A stretch of DNA of 64,000 nt from Mesorhizobium sp. M2D.F.Ca.ET.226.01.1.1 (GCF_004022705.2 NZ_RZOY02000008.1:1-64000); one strand, 5' to 3'. Counted from the stretch's first letter, positions 17,331 through 26,397 are shown. Made by a program: numbers and translations. The notes: a model not told the origin generated them from the letters alone.

Positions 17331-18080
17331 TTATTCCGCCCCCTGCCCCATCCGCCGCGCGGCGTAGCGCTCGATCGCCGAGAGGGCGTCATAGATCAGC
17401 ACCGCGAGCGCGGCGACGATCAGGCCGCCCTGCAGAACGAAGGCAAGATTGTTCGAGATCAGGCCGGCGATGATGACCTCGCCCAGAGTCTTGGCGGCGA
17501 CCGTCGATCCGATGGTCGCGGTGGCGAGGCCGATGACCACAGAGAGCCGAATACCGCCGAGGATCACCGGGGCGCTCAGAGGCAGCTCGACCTTCATCAG
17601 CCTCTGCCAGCCGGTCATGCCGGCGCCGCGGGCCGCTTCCATGACGTTGCCGGGCAGCGTGGTGAGCGCGGTCAGCGCATTCTCGAAGATCGGCAGCAGG
17701 CCATAGAGGAAAAGCGCGATCAGCGTCGGCTTCTCGCCGAAACCGACAGCCGGCACCGCAAGCGCTAGAACGGCAACTGGCGGAAAGGTCTGGCCGATAT
17801 TGACGAGGCTGCGCGACAAAGGCAGGAACTCGGTGCCGGCTGGCCTGGTGACCAGGATGGCGAGCGCCACCGCGACGATCGTCGCCGCGACCGTGGCGAC
17901 CAGGACGATCCACAGATGCTGCAAGGTCAGCGTCAGCAAGCTGCCCTGATTGTAGATCGCCGGCGCGCCATTCTCGGTCAGTGGTTTCAGCAGCGGCTCG
18001 AACCAGCTTGGATTGGTGATGAAACCCACCAGCAGCACCAGGACGGCCAGCCTCAGCAGCGCGGGCAGCCAGGCTTTCAT
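17331..18080 (-). CDS. Osmoprotectant-type ABC transporter permease (OpuC/YehW-like)
   Basis: 249 aa inner-membrane permease with about 6 helices. It has the binding-protein-dependent transport EAA-type loop (MEAARGAGMTGWQRLMKVEL, PLSAPVILGGIRLSVVIGLA). Its ATG forms ATGA with the upstream ATPase stop, so translation is coupled. Family: glycine-betaine/choline/carnitine uptake (OpuBB/OpuCB/YehW). The substrate cannot be told apart among quaternary amines. Last gene of the transporter operon. Confidence 0.92.
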   Translation of the reverse strand: MKAWLPALLRLAVLVLLVGFITNPSWFEPLLKPLTENGAPAIYNQGSLLTLTLQHLWIVLVATVAATIVAVALAILVTRPAGTEFLPLSRSLVNIGQTFPPVAVLALAVPAVGFGEKPTLIALFLYGLLPIFENALTALTTLPGNVMEAARGAGMTGWQRLMKVELPLSAPVILGGIRLSVVIGLATATIGSTVAAKTLGEVIIAGLISNNLAFVLQGGLIVAALAVLIYDALSAIERYAARRMGQGAE

Positions 18081-19015
18081 TGCGGTCTCGCCGCGCGTTT
18101 CACCAGCCCTTCGATGGTGACGCGGCCGAGCAGCCTGCCGTCGGTATCCTTCACCGGCAGCGCGGGGCGACCCGACCATAGGAGCTCGGCCAGCGCGTCG
18201 CGCTGCGTGGCGCCGCCGGGGATCGCCTCGCCTTCGGCATCGCCCGGCTCCACGGCGTCGCGCACAGGCCCAAGCGACAGCAGCCGGAACGGCCTTTCGC
18301 TGGCGCCGACCAATGTCTCGACAAAGCCGCTCGCGGGTCTCGCGAGAATCTCGGCCGGCTTGGCGTATTGCACCAGCTTGCCGGCGTCCATGACGGCTAT
18401 TTTGTCGCCCAGATGGACGGCCTCTTCCATGTCGTGAGTGACCAGGATGATGGTGGTGCCGAAGCGCTTCTGGATCGCCAGGAGATCTTCCTGCGCCTTG
18501 GTGCGGATGATCGGATCGAGGGCGCCGAAGGGCTCGTCCATCAAAAGCACGTTGGGCTCGGCGGCCAAGGCGCGGGCAACGCCGACGCGCTGCTGCTGAC
18601 CGCCGGAAAGCTCGTGCGGGTAGCGCGGGCCATAGGCCTGGGGATCGAGCTGGTAGAGCGTCATCAACTCGTCGACACGCGCCTTGATGCGATCCTTTTC
18701 CCAGCCGAGCAGCACCGGCACTGTGGCAATGTTTTGCGCCACGGTGCGATGCGGAAACAGGCCATGACCCTGGATGGCGTAGCCGATGCTGCGGCGCAGC
18801 TGATAGCCGGGCACCGAGCGGTTGTCGGCGCCATCGAGCTTGATGACGCCCGAGGTCGGCTCGACCAGCCGGTTGATCATCCTGAGCAGCGTCGTCTTGC
18901 CGGACCCGGATGTGCCGACAATGGTGGCGATGGTGCGCGGCTCGATGACCATCGAAACATTGTCGACCACCGTCGTGTCGTCATAGCGTTTGCTGATGCC
19001 TTCGATCTCGATCAT
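18077..19015 (-). CDS. Osmoprotectant-type ABC transporter ATPase
   Basis: 312 aa. Walker A GTSGSGKTT, Q-loop region GYAIQGHGLFPHRTVAQNIA, signature LSGGQQQRVGVARAL, Walker B LLMDEPFGALD and H-loop TIILVTHDME. The C-terminal ~100 residues (GDAEGEAIPGGATQRDALAE, DTDGRLLGRVTIEGLVKRA) resemble a CBS-like extension seen in OpuBA/ProV, which can sense ionic strength. The start overlaps the permease stop upstream (ATGA) and the stop overlaps the permease start downstream. Confidence 0.96.
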   Translation of the reverse strand: MIEIEGISKRYDDTTVVDNVSMVIEPRTIATIVGTSGSGKTTLLRMINRLVEPTSGVIKLDGADNRSVPGYQLRRSIGYAIQGHGLFPHRTVAQNIATVPVLLGWEKDRIKARVDELMTLYQLDPQAYGPRYPHELSGGQQQRVGVARALAAEPNVLLMDEPFGALDPIIRTKAQEDLLAIQKRFGTTIILVTHDMEEAVHLGDKIAVMDAGKLVQYAKPAEILARPASGFVETLVGASERPFRLLSLGPVRDAVEPGDAEGEAIPGGATQRDALAELLWSGRPALPVKDTDGRLLGRVTIEGLVKRAARPQ

Positions 19016-20178
19016 GCGGTTTCAACTACCCTGCGCCTGGTGGCGGTCATTTCGATAATGGCGTCGAGGATGATGGCCGCGGCAAAGGCCAGCGCCACGG
19101 TGGGCAACGCGCCGAGCAGCACGAGGTCCATCGCCGTCTGGCCGACACCCTGGAAAACAAACACGCCGAAGCCGCCGCCTCCGATCAGCGCGGCAATGGT
19201 GGCGAGCCCGATATTCTGTACCAACACGATGCGGATGCCGGTCAGGATCACCGGGAAGGCAAGCGGGAACTCGACATCGAACAGGCGCTGGCGGTCGGTC
19301 ATGCCCATGCCGCGCGCGGCATCGTTGGCCGCGCGGGGTACGCCAGCCAGCCCGACCACGGTGTTGGCCACCACAGGCAGCAGTGAATAGAGGAAGAGCG
19401 CGACAAAGGCGGGCGCGGTGCCGATACCTCTGATGCCGATCGCGGCAGCTCCCGGCACATGCAACGCGACCCAGCCGAGCGGCGCGATCAGCAGGCCGAA
19501 CAGCGCGATCGACGGAATGGTCTGGATAACGTTGAGCACGTTGAGGACGCCTGCCCGCAGCCTCTCGACACGATGGCAAAGGATACCGAGCGGAATGCCG
19601 ACGATCACCGCGCCGGCCAGCGAGCCCAGCGCCAGCGTGACGTGCTTGGAAGCTTCGGCCCAGAAACTATCGGCGCGGCTGGCATACTCCTTGAGGATGG
19701 AAAGACTGTCCCAGCTTCCCGACACAAGCAGCGCGGCGATGGCGAGCGCGGCCAGCACCAGCACGCCGACGCGTGACCAGGGCGACAGGTTCAGCCGCGT
19801 CAGCACATCGGCCAGGAGCAGCGTGAAGGCAAAGACCAGCAGCCAGAAACCGGAGGCCGGAGCTATCCTAGCGAAGGTGTTGCCGGCCGGCGTCAGGAAA
19901 CTGCCGGCGGTGCCGATCAGGATCGCAAGCGCGACCAGCGCGACGATGCTGGCGGCTAGCCTGACCAAGAGCGGTGTTTTCAGCAGTGCGACGATGCCGC
20001 CCACAATCACGATCGCCAGCAGCAGCGGCCCAAGCGCCGGCGGCAACGCCTCGATCATCGATCGCGCCTGTCCGGGCACGATGCGGTTGGCGCGGAACAT
20101 GGCAAAGGGTGCGAGGAGCGCGGCGTAGGCCACGATCGCGGCGATCACGACGCCGAGCTTGTCGAAGCGGGCGGTCAT
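19012..20178 (-). CDS. Osmoprotectant-type ABC transporter permease (YehY-like)
   Basis: 388 aa, larger than the partner permease because of about four extra N-terminal membrane segments before the transport domain (HVTLALGSLAGAVIVGIPLG, VVGLAGVPRAANDAARGMGM, then DRQRLFDVEFPLAFPVILTG). This double-length form matches YehY. The start is taken at 20178; the frame runs upstream to 20346, but those codons are a palindromic repeat. It is separated from the binding-protein gene by that repeat and shares ATGA coupling with the ATPase. Confidence 0.92.
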   Translation of the reverse strand: MTARFDKLGVVIAAIVAYAALLAPFAMFRANRIVPGQARSMIEALPPALGPLLLAIVIVGGIVALLKTPLLVRLAASIVALVALAILIGTAGSFLTPAGNTFARIAPASGFWLLVFAFTLLLADVLTRLNLSPWSRVGVLVLAALAIAALLVSGSWDSLSILKEYASRADSFWAEASKHVTLALGSLAGAVIVGIPLGILCHRVERLRAGVLNVLNVIQTIPSIALFGLLIAPLGWVALHVPGAAAIGIRGIGTAPAFVALFLYSLLPVVANTVVGLAGVPRAANDAARGMGMTDRQRLFDVEFPLAFPVILTGIRIVLVQNIGLATIAALIGGGGFGVFVFQGVGQTAMDLVLLGALPTVALAFAAAIILDAIIEMTATRRRVVETA

Positions 20179-20232
20179 CGACTGCCCACGTGGCGATTTG
20201 GAGGGGGAGAATTGGGAATGCCTCGTTCCTTC

Positions 20233-20392
20233 GCGCCCCCCTCTGTCCTGCCGGACATCTCCCCCGCTTGGGGGGAGATCAGATGTCGCGCCGACTTTCG
20301 CCAATCCCCAGCGTGGCAAAAAGGGGGCCGGCGACGAAGCTGCCAATCTCCCCCCTTGTGGGGGAGATGTCCGGCAGGACAGAGGGGGGCGC
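20233..20392. repeat. Palindromic repeat element between binding protein and permease genes
   Basis: About 33-bp outer arms: GCGCCCCCCTCTGTCCTGCC from 20233 and its complement ending at 20392, with TCTCCCCC-type inner arms and a unique ~80-bp centre. Same family as the in-frame element at 579-700. Long enough to fold as a stable RNA hairpin inside the transporter transcript. Confidence 0.88.
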
Positions 20393-20428
20393 CTCGCACC
20401 GGCGTCACTTTTTTCGACAGAGAGCTGA

Positions 20429-21340
20429 CTACTTCAAGAACCCGTTCTTCTTGAGGAAATCCTCGGCGACCGCCTTCGCAGGCTCGCCGCCCAGTTGGAC
20501 CCGGCCGTTGAGCTCCTGCAGGGTGACGAGATCGAGCTTGGCGAATACCGGCTTCAGCAGCGTCTCGATTTCGGGGTGCTGCTTCAGGACCTCTTCGCGG
20601 ATGATCGGCGCCGGCTGATAGACCGGCTGCACGCCCTTGTCGTCCTCGAGCACGACGAGGCCGGAGGGCTGGATGCCGCCATCGGTGCCGTAGACCATGG
20701 CTGCGTTGGCGCCGTTGGTCTGGTTGGCGGCCGCCGCGATGGTGGCGGCGGTATCGCCACCAGAGAGCGTGATCAGTTGGTCGGGCTTCAGCGTGAAGCC
20801 GTAGGTCGTCTGGAAGGCCGGAAGCGCCGCGGCCGAATTGACGAATTCGGCGGAAGCCGCGAGCACCACCTTGCCGCCGCCTGCGACGTATTTGCCGAAG
20901 TCCGAAAGCGTGACGAGCTTGTTCTGATCGGTCACTTCCTTGCGCAGCGCGATCGCCCAGGTGTTGTTGGCAGGCGACGGCGACAGCCAGACGATCTTGT
21001 TGGCGTCATAGTCGAGCTTCTTGGCGGTCTCGTAGGCCTTGGCGGCATCCTTCCAGCTTGGATCGTCGGCCTTCTGGAAGAAGAAGGCGGCATTGCCGGT
21101 GTATTCAGGATAGATGTCGATCTCGCCGGCGGTGATCGCCTTGCGCACGACGGGCGTCGCGCCGAGCTGAATGCGGTCCGTCGTCTTGATATTGTTGGCG
21201 TTGAGCACGAGCTGGATGATGTTGCCCAGTACTCCGCCTTCGGTATCGATCTTCGACGAGACGACGACCTGGGCACTGGCCGAGGCGGCGGTAATGCCGA
21301 GCGCGATCGCCGCTACGGCGAGCTTTCCGATTGAAAACAT
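20429..21340 (-). CDS. Osmoprotectant-type ABC transporter substrate-binding protein (OsmF/YehZ-like)
   Basis: 303 aa periplasmic protein with a Sec signal ending near residue 23 (SASAQ). OpuAC-like features: VVSSKIDTEGGVLGNIIQLV, IYPEYTGNAAFFFQKADDPS and DGGIQPSGLVVLEDDKGVQP, and aromatic residues suited to cage a quaternary amine. Start at 21340 rather than the upstream ATG at 21415, because the signal peptide begins there and AAGGGAT precedes it. First gene of the operon; probable ligand glycine betaine or choline, not proven. Confidence 0.93.
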   Translation of the reverse strand: MFSIGKLAVAAIALGITAASASAQVVVSSKIDTEGGVLGNIIQLVLNANNIKTTDRIQLGATPVVRKAITAGEIDIYPEYTGNAAFFFQKADDPSWKDAAKAYETAKKLDYDANKIVWLSPSPANNTWAIALRKEVTDQNKLVTLSDFGKYVAGGGKVVLAASAEFVNSAAALPAFQTTYGFTLKPDQLITLSGGDTAATIAAAANQTNGANAAMVYGTDGGIQPSGLVVLEDDKGVQPVYQPAPIIREEVLKQHPEIETLLKPVFAKLDLVTLQELNGRVQLGGEPAKAVAEDFLKKNGFLK

Positions 21341-21579
21341 TGTGAAATCCCTTGCTATGAACCGAGAATCCGGTGGGGCGCATATGAGCACGGCTATAAC
21401 GGCCAGTCGGGGCATACGGTTTCATAACTAGCGGGACACACGCAATAATTTTGTTCGGCCCGGACGAAGGCCCTGGCCGCAACCCGACATGGCAATGCCG
21501 ACCTAAGGTCGGCTGGCGGCCTGCCCTGTTTCGAGGAATATTAGGAAGGGCGGGTCGGCGGCCAAAACAGGAGTGTGTC

Positions 21580-22152
21580 ATGGCCAAGCATAAAGTCGGC
21601 TACCTCATCGGCAGCCTTGCCAAGGGCTCCATCAACCGCAAGCTTGCAAAGGCCCTCGTGAAACTGGCGCCGCCCGAACTTGAGATGACGGAAATCCCCT
21701 TCAAGGACCTGCCGCTCTACAGTTACGACTACGACGCCGACTTTCCGCCGGTCGCCGTGGAGTTCAAGAAGGCCATCGCGTCCGTCCAGGCAGTGCTTTT
21801 CGTCACGCCCGAATACAATCGCTCGATCCCCGGCGGCCTGAAGAACGCAATCGACTGGGCGAGCCGGCCCTACGGCAAGAACTCTTTTGCCCGTAAACCG
21901 ACAGCCGTCATCGGAACGTCGCCCGGCGCGATCGCCACAGCCGTCGCCCAGCAGAGCCTGCGCAGCGTGCTCAGCTTCTGCAACGCACCCCAGATGAACT
22001 CTCCCGAAGCCTACATTCAGTTTACCCCGGGATTGATCACCGAGGACGGCGAGGTGACTGTGGAGTCAACCGAAACATTCCTCCGCAACTATATGGACGA
22101 GTTCCACATGTTCATCGCGCGGGTGCTGCAGGTGCTCCCGCCGGATGCATGA
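21580..22152 (+). CDS. NADPH-dependent FMN reductase
   Basis: 190 aa flavodoxin-fold protein reducing FMN or azo/quinone substrates with NAD(P)H. Motifs: GYLIGSLAKGSINRKLAKAL (FMN phosphate loop), VLFVTPEYNRSIPGGLKNAI (conserved TPEYN), and the region IDWASRPYGKNSFARKPTAV. Start at 21580 preceded by AGGAGTGTGTC. Monocistronic and convergent with the MFS gene (47-bp gap). Exact electron acceptor unknown. Confidence 0.92.
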   Translation: MAKHKVGYLIGSLAKGSINRKLAKALVKLAPPELEMTEIPFKDLPLYSYDYDADFPPVAVEFKKAIASVQAVLFVTPEYNRSIPGGLKNAIDWASRPYGKNSFARKPTAVIGTSPGAIATAVAQQSLRSVLSFCNAPQMNSPEAYIQFTPGLITEDGEVTVESTETFLRNYMDEFHMFIARVLQVLPPDA

Positions 22153-22198
22153 CGCCGGCCGTTTCGGACTTGTCCCCGGAACGGCCTCGGCACCTTCT

Positions 22199-23419
22199 TC
22201 AGAGTTCGCGGGGGCCTACCATCCTCAACGTGCCGAGCGCGACGAAGCAAAGCGCGACGACCGGGAAGACGACCCAGCTCAGCATCGTCCAGCCCCAGGC
22301 ATTGTAAATCGCGCCTGACATCAGCGAGGCGAAAGCAACCGAGCCGAAGAGCACAAAGTCGTGGAAACCCTGCACCTTGCTCTTCTCGGAGGGCCGGTAA
22401 CTGGCGGCGACCATGGCGGTGGCGCCAATGAAGCCGAAATTCCAGCCGAGCCCGAGCAGGATCAGCGCCGTCCAGAATTGCCACAGATGCAGCCCGGAAA
22501 GCGCTACCGTGGCGCAGCCGATCAGGAGCACGAGGCCGATGGCGACGATGCGTTCGGCGCCGAAGCGATGGATCAGCGAACCGGTGAAGAAACTCGGGCC
22601 GAACATGGCCATGACATGCCAGGAAATGCCGAGCGTCGCATTGTCTTCCGACAAGCCGCAGCCGACCATGGCGAGCGGCGCTCCCGTCATGACGAAGCTC
22701 ATCAGCGCGTAGCTGCCGACGGTGCAGAAAAGTGCCGCGACGAAACGCGGCTGAGTGACGATTTCAACCAGCGGCCGGGCATCGCTCGTGGCGGTTTGCG
22801 TGACGGCATTGGTCCGCGAGGACACACGCAGGAACGACAGAATGAGCGCGCCGGCTGCCGCAAGCTGCAGGATCGACGCGAAGGACCCGGCAAACATCAC
22901 CGGGGCCAGTAATTCGCGCGTGTAGATGACGATCTGCGGCCCGAGGACGGCGGTGATGATGCCGCCCGCCAGAACGAAGGAGATGGCGCGGGCCTTGAAC
23001 TCGGGCGGCGCGTTGTCGGCGGCGGCGAAGCGGAACTGCTGGACGAAGGCTCCGCCGACGCCGATGACACAAAGGCCGAGGGCGAAAAGCCAGAAGCTCG
23101 CCTGATAAAGCGCGAGCGTCGCGATCAGGCCGCCCAGCGCGGTGACGATGGTGCCGGTCATGAAGCCGCCGCGATGACCGAGGCTGCGGATTATGGCCGC
23201 GGCCGGCAAGGCGCCGAGCGCCACGCCGATGTTGAAACCGGTGACCGGCGCCGTTGCCAGCGACTTGTCTGGACCGAGCAGATATTGCCCGGCGAGCGCG
23301 CCGAGCGAAATAGCGATCGGAGCGGCCGAACCGACGATCGCCTGCGCGGCCGCAAGCAGCACCGCGGTACGGCGCCCTTCCGTGCCAGTCTCGGCAATCG
23401 CGGCCGTAGCGGTCGTCAC
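22199..23419 (-). CDS. MFS transporter
   Basis: 406 aa, 12 predicted helices. MFS signature-like segments are GLCVIGVGGAFVQQFRFAAA and the central loop TSDARPLVEIVTQPRFVAAL. The GTG start overlaps the nusB stop (GTGA), so it is cotranslated from the riboflavin/nusB operon. A transporter placed after ribH-nusB could export a product of the operon, but substrate class is not visible. The C-terminal half keeps the GLGWNFGFIGATAMVA motif. Confidence 0.88.
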   Translation of the reverse strand: MTTATAAIAETGTEGRRTAVLLAAAQAIVGSAAPIAISLGALAGQYLLGPDKSLATAPVTGFNIGVALGALPAAAIIRSLGHRGGFMTGTIVTALGGLIATLALYQASFWLFALGLCVIGVGGAFVQQFRFAAADNAPPEFKARAISFVLAGGIITAVLGPQIVIYTRELLAPVMFAGSFASILQLAAAGALILSFLRVSSRTNAVTQTATSDARPLVEIVTQPRFVAALFCTVGSYALMSFVMTGAPLAMVGCGLSEDNATLGISWHVMAMFGPSFFTGSLIHRFGAERIVAIGLVLLIGCATVALSGLHLWQFWTALILLGLGWNFGFIGATAMVAASYRPSEKSKVQGFHDFVLFGSVAFASLMSGAIYNAWGWTMLSWVVFPVVALCFVALGTLRMVGPREL

Positions 23420-23910
23420 GAAGCGTCCTTGCCGCGTCCCTCGCCGCGAACCCGGCGCGAGACGCGATCGAGAACGGCGTTCACCAGTTTAGGTTCGTCT
23501 TCCTCGTAAAAGGCCTTGGCGATGTCGACATATTCGGAGACGATCACGGCCACCGGCACATCCTCGCGCTTCATCAATTCATAAACGCCGGCGCGCAGGA
23601 TGGCGCGCAGCGTCGAATCCAGCCGCGACAGCGGCCAGTCCTCGGTCAGCGCCTGGCGGATGACGGGATCGATGGTCTTCTGGTTTTCGACGACGCCGGT
23701 CAGGATGGCGCGGAACCACTGCGCGTCGGCCTCGCGGTAGAGCGCGCCGTCGACTTCCTTGCCGAGGCGGAAGGCCTCGTATTCGGCCGTGATCTCGAAG
23801 ACGCCGCTGCCGGCCACATCCATTTGGTAAAGCGCCTGGACGGCGGCAAGACGGGCGGCACCACGCTTGTTGGCGTGGCGCACCGCACCGGTCGAGGCGG
23901 GTTCGGTCAC
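23416..23910 (-). CDS. nusB: Transcription antitermination factor NusB
   Basis: 164 aa. Binds boxA RNA with S10 (NusE) in rRNA antitermination. Typical blocks: NKRGAARLAAVQALYQMDVA, WPLSRLDSTLRAILRAGVYE, DVPVAVIVSEYVDIAKAFYE and KLVNAVLDRVSRRVRGE. GTG start overlapping the ribH TGA (GTGA). Order ribH-nusB is conserved in alphaproteobacteria. The basic C-terminus is slightly extended. Confidence 0.97.
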   Translation of the reverse strand: MTEPASTGAVRHANKRGAARLAAVQALYQMDVAGSGVFEITAEYEAFRLGKEVDGALYREADAQWFRAILTGVVENQKTIDPVIRQALTEDWPLSRLDSTLRAILRAGVYELMKREDVPVAVIVSEYVDIAKAFYEEDEPKLVNAVLDRVSRRVRGEGRGKDAS

Positions 23911-24401
23911 GATTGGGCTCCGAGTTTCTCTTTGAGCGCGATCATGGTCAGCGCCGCGCGCGCAGCAAAGCCGCCCTTGTCACCCTCGGTCTTCTTCGCG
24001 CGCGTCCACGCCTGCGCGTCGTTCTCGGTAGTGAGAATGCCGTTGCCGATCGCGATCGCCTCCTGCACCGAAAGGTCCATCAGCGCGCGGCTCGATTCAT
24101 TGGCGACGATGTCGAAGTGATAGGTGTCGCCGCGAATGATGGTGCCGAGCGCGACGAAGCCGTCATAATGCGTGCCGCCTTCGGCCGCGCCATCGAGCGC
24201 GAAGCATATCACGGCCGGGATTTCCAGCGAACCGGGAACCGTGACCACGTCATAGGTGGCGCCGGCCTCATCGAGCGCGCCGGTCGCGCCTTCGAGCAGA
24301 GCGTCGGCGAGATCGTCGTGAAAACGCGCTTCGACAATGAGCAGATGCGCCTTCGCCTTTGGGCGAATGAACGCTTTGCCGTGTTGGGATGTGCCAGCCA
24401 T
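23907..24401 (-). CDS. ribH: 6,7-dimethyl-8-ribityllumazine synthase
   Basis: 164 aa. Condenses 5-amino-6-ribitylaminouracil with 3,4-dihydroxybutanone 4-phosphate. Motifs: LLIVEARFHDDLADALLEGA, VPGSLEIPAVICFA and GTIIRGDTYHFDIVANESS, where the His of THFD-type acts as base. A CGGAGAT site precedes the ATG. Upstream lies a short antitoxin-like remnant and ribE. No FMN riboswitch precedes it. Confidence 0.97.
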   Translation of the reverse strand: MAGTSQHGKAFIRPKAKAHLLIVEARFHDDLADALLEGATGALDEAGATYDVVTVPGSLEIPAVICFALDGAAEGGTHYDGFVALGTIIRGDTYHFDIVANESSRALMDLSVQEAIAIGNGILTTENDAQAWTRAKKTEGDKGGFAARAALTMIALKEKLGAQS

Positions 24402-24486
24402 AAAAATCTCCGGGGGGTTGCCGGTGACTTAGGCCGAAGCCGGATTGATCGCAAGCGGAAGATGCTGCGGCGCGACTTTCTGTGAC

Positions 24487-24648
24487 CTATTCAGACCGAC
24501 GCGTTGCGAGCTCCGCGCGATCCACAAGACTCTTGACCTAAGCCTCGACTTCCTGGTGCTTGATCACTCTGTCGGCATCGACATCCGCTAACGCATCGAG
24601 AGTCATCTGCCGTTGATCCACCCTCTCTTCGGTCGCTTTCGGGTCCAT
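24487..24648 (-). pseudogene. Antitoxin-like remnant with an in-frame amber codon
   Basis: The ATG at 24648 overlaps the ribE stop (TGATG). It reads MDPKATEERVDQRQMTLDAL, then ADVDADRVIKHQEVEA and TAG at 24538, and continues in frame as VKSLVDRAELATRRSE to TAG at 24487. The ALADVDAGRVIDHQxVxAW pattern is common in small ribbon-helix-helix antitoxins (from memory of the family). The stop sits where Trp (TGG) is usual, so one base change would restore 53 codons. No toxin gene is adjacent. Could be a truncated but expressed 36-aa peptide. Confidence 0.6.
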
Positions 24649-25265
24649 CAAAGCCCCTCTTTCGCCGCCTCCGCCAGGCGCGCGGCGTAACGGGCCATGG
24701 TGTCGATCTCAATGTTGATGCGGTCGCCGGCCTGGCGCTCGCCCCAGGTGGTGACACTCAGCGAGTGATGGATCAGCAGCACGTCGAAGCGGGTGCCTTC
24801 CACCTTGTTGACGGTGAGCGACGTACCGTCGAGCGCGACCGAGCCCTTGGGCGCGATGAACTTGGCCAGATGGCGCGGCGCTTCCAGCGTGAAGCGCACG
24901 GCATCGCCCTCCTCCTTGCGCTCGACGATCTCGGCCATGCCATCGACATGGCCGGAGACGATGTGGCCGCCGAGCTCGTCGCCGATCTTCAGCGCCCGTT
25001 CGAGATTGATCCGTGTGCCGGATTTCCAACTCGAGGCGGTGGTCAGCCTGAGCGCTTCCTCCCAGGCCTCGACCTCGAACCAGCGCGCGTTGGAGCCATG
25101 TTCGGGAAGCGCCGTCACGGTGAGGCAGACGCCGCCGCAGGAAATCGAAGCGCCAATCGCGATGGTCTCGGGATCGTAGGCGGTGCCGATGCGCAGCCCG
25201 ACACCTTCGGCCAATGGCCTAACCGTTGCGACGGTCCCGACATCGGTCACAATTCCAGTAAACAT
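24648..25265 (-). CDS. ribE: Riboflavin synthase, alpha chain
   Basis: 205 aa. Dismutates two lumazines to riboflavin. It starts with the diagnostic MFTGIVTDVG and contains two internal homologous barrels (VTALPEHGSNARWFEVEAWE region and SLTVNKVEGTRFDVLLIHHS). The ATG at 25265 overlaps the ribD TGA (TGATG), meaning coupled translation. The second half has DLG-type HIVSGHVDGMAEIVERKEEG. Confidence 0.97.
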   Translation of the reverse strand: MFTGIVTDVGTVATVRPLAEGVGLRIGTAYDPETIAIGASISCGGVCLTVTALPEHGSNARWFEVEAWEEALRLTTASSWKSGTRINLERALKIGDELGGHIVSGHVDGMAEIVERKEEGDAVRFTLEAPRHLAKFIAPKGSVALDGTSLTVNKVEGTRFDVLLIHHSLSVTTWGERQAGDRINIEIDTMARYAARLAEAAKEGL

Positions 25266-26395
25266 CAGAGATCCCTTACCCACTCAGCGTAGCTGTCCTC
25301 GCCAAACCGCATATCGCGCAATTTGCGAAATCCAGCCGGGATATGGTCGGCGTCGATCGGCGATGCAATGCCATCCTCGCCGATCGCATCCGGGCCATGG
25401 AACAGGACGATGCGGTCGACCAGGTCTTCGTCGAGGAAGGCCTTGGCCACCTTGGCGCCGCCTTCCACCAAAACGCTTGCCATGCCGAGCGCTGCAAGGT
25501 CTTCCAGCAATTCCGGCAAGGCGACGACGCCCTCGTGAGTTTCGGTGCCGATGAAGCGCACGCCGGCGCGCTCGAGCGCTGCCCGCCGATGCGGGTCGGC
25601 TTCGAGGCAGGAGGCAATGTAGAGCGGCACGCGGTCGACGCTGGACACCAGCTTCGACGTCTCCGGCAGCCGGATCTGCCGATCGAGGATGATGCGCGCC
25701 GGCGAGCGGTTCTCCAGTCCCGGCAGGCGCACGGTCAGCGCCGGGTCGTCCTCGAGAGCGGTCCCAATGCCGACCAGGATGGCATCGGCCTCGGCGCGCA
25801 TGAGATAGACATCGCGCCGCGCGATCTCGCCGGTGATGGCGACCTGGCCGGCGCCTTTGCGGCCGATCTTGCCGTCGCTCGAAAGCGCAAGCTTCAGAGT
25901 GACTTCCGGGCGTTTCTTCAGAGAACGAGTCAGATAGCCGGCCATTTGCTCGGCGGCCTCGGTGGCCAGCACCTTCTCCACCACCTCGACACCGGCGGCC
26001 CGCAGGATGGCGTAGCCCTGGCCGGAGACGCGCGGATCGGGATCGCTCGCCGCGCCGACGACGCGCGCGATGCCGGCATTGACCAGCGCATCGGCGCAAG
26101 GCGGCGTGCGGCCATGGTGGGCGCAAGGCTCCAGAGTAACGTAAGCCGTGGCGCCACGCGCGAGCTCGCCGGCCTCGGCCAGCGCCTCGGTCTCGGCATG
26201 CGGGCGCCCGCCGACGGCTGTGACGCCGGTGCCGACGATCATCGGGCCGGCGCCGTCGTCACGCACGATGATCGTGCCGACGGATGGGTTGGTCGAAGTG
26301 CGGCCGGCATTGCGACGCGACAGCCTGATCGCCGCGGCCATGAAACGGCGATCAAGGGCCGCCTGCGCGGCCTCGTTCAATGCGGATCCGGCCAT
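25265..26395 (-). CDS. ribD: Bifunctional diaminohydroxyphosphoribosylaminopyrimidine deaminase / 5-amino-6-(5-phosphoribosylamino)uracil reductase
   Basis: 376 aa performing steps 2 and 3 of riboflavin synthesis. N-terminal cytidine-deaminase-like zinc domain: HAETEALA with catalytic Glu, and PCAHHGRTPPCADAL for zinc Cys. The C-terminal reductase domain has LKLALSSDGKIGRKGAGQVA and VLVEGGAKVAKAFLDEDLVD. It starts 2 nt after the nrdR stop and overlaps ribE, giving an nrdR-ribD-ribE-ribH-nusB transcript. Confidence 0.97.
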   Translation of the reverse strand: MAGSALNEAAQAALDRRFMAAAIRLSRRNAGRTSTNPSVGTIIVRDDGAGPMIVGTGVTAVGGRPHAETEALAEAGELARGATAYVTLEPCAHHGRTPPCADALVNAGIARVVGAASDPDPRVSGQGYAILRAAGVEVVEKVLATEAAEQMAGYLTRSLKKRPEVTLKLALSSDGKIGRKGAGQVAITGEIARRDVYLMRAEADAILVGIGTALEDDPALTVRLPGLENRSPARIILDRQIRLPETSKLVSSVDRVPLYIASCLEADPHRRAALERAGVRFIGTETHEGVVALPELLEDLAALGMASVLVEGGAKVAKAFLDEDLVDRIVLFHGPDAIGEDGIASPIDADHIPAGFRKLRDMRFGEDSYAEWVRDL

Positions 26396-26397
26396 GA

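Noticed and set aside
20233..20392. CRISPR array or insertion sequence
   Set aside because: One inverted pair only, no spacers, no transposase; better explained as a palindromic dispersed element.
23907..25265. FMN riboswitch in the rib operon
   Set aside because: No RFN-like conserved blocks upstream of ribD, ribE or ribH, and gene junctions overlap or leave too little room except the remnant.
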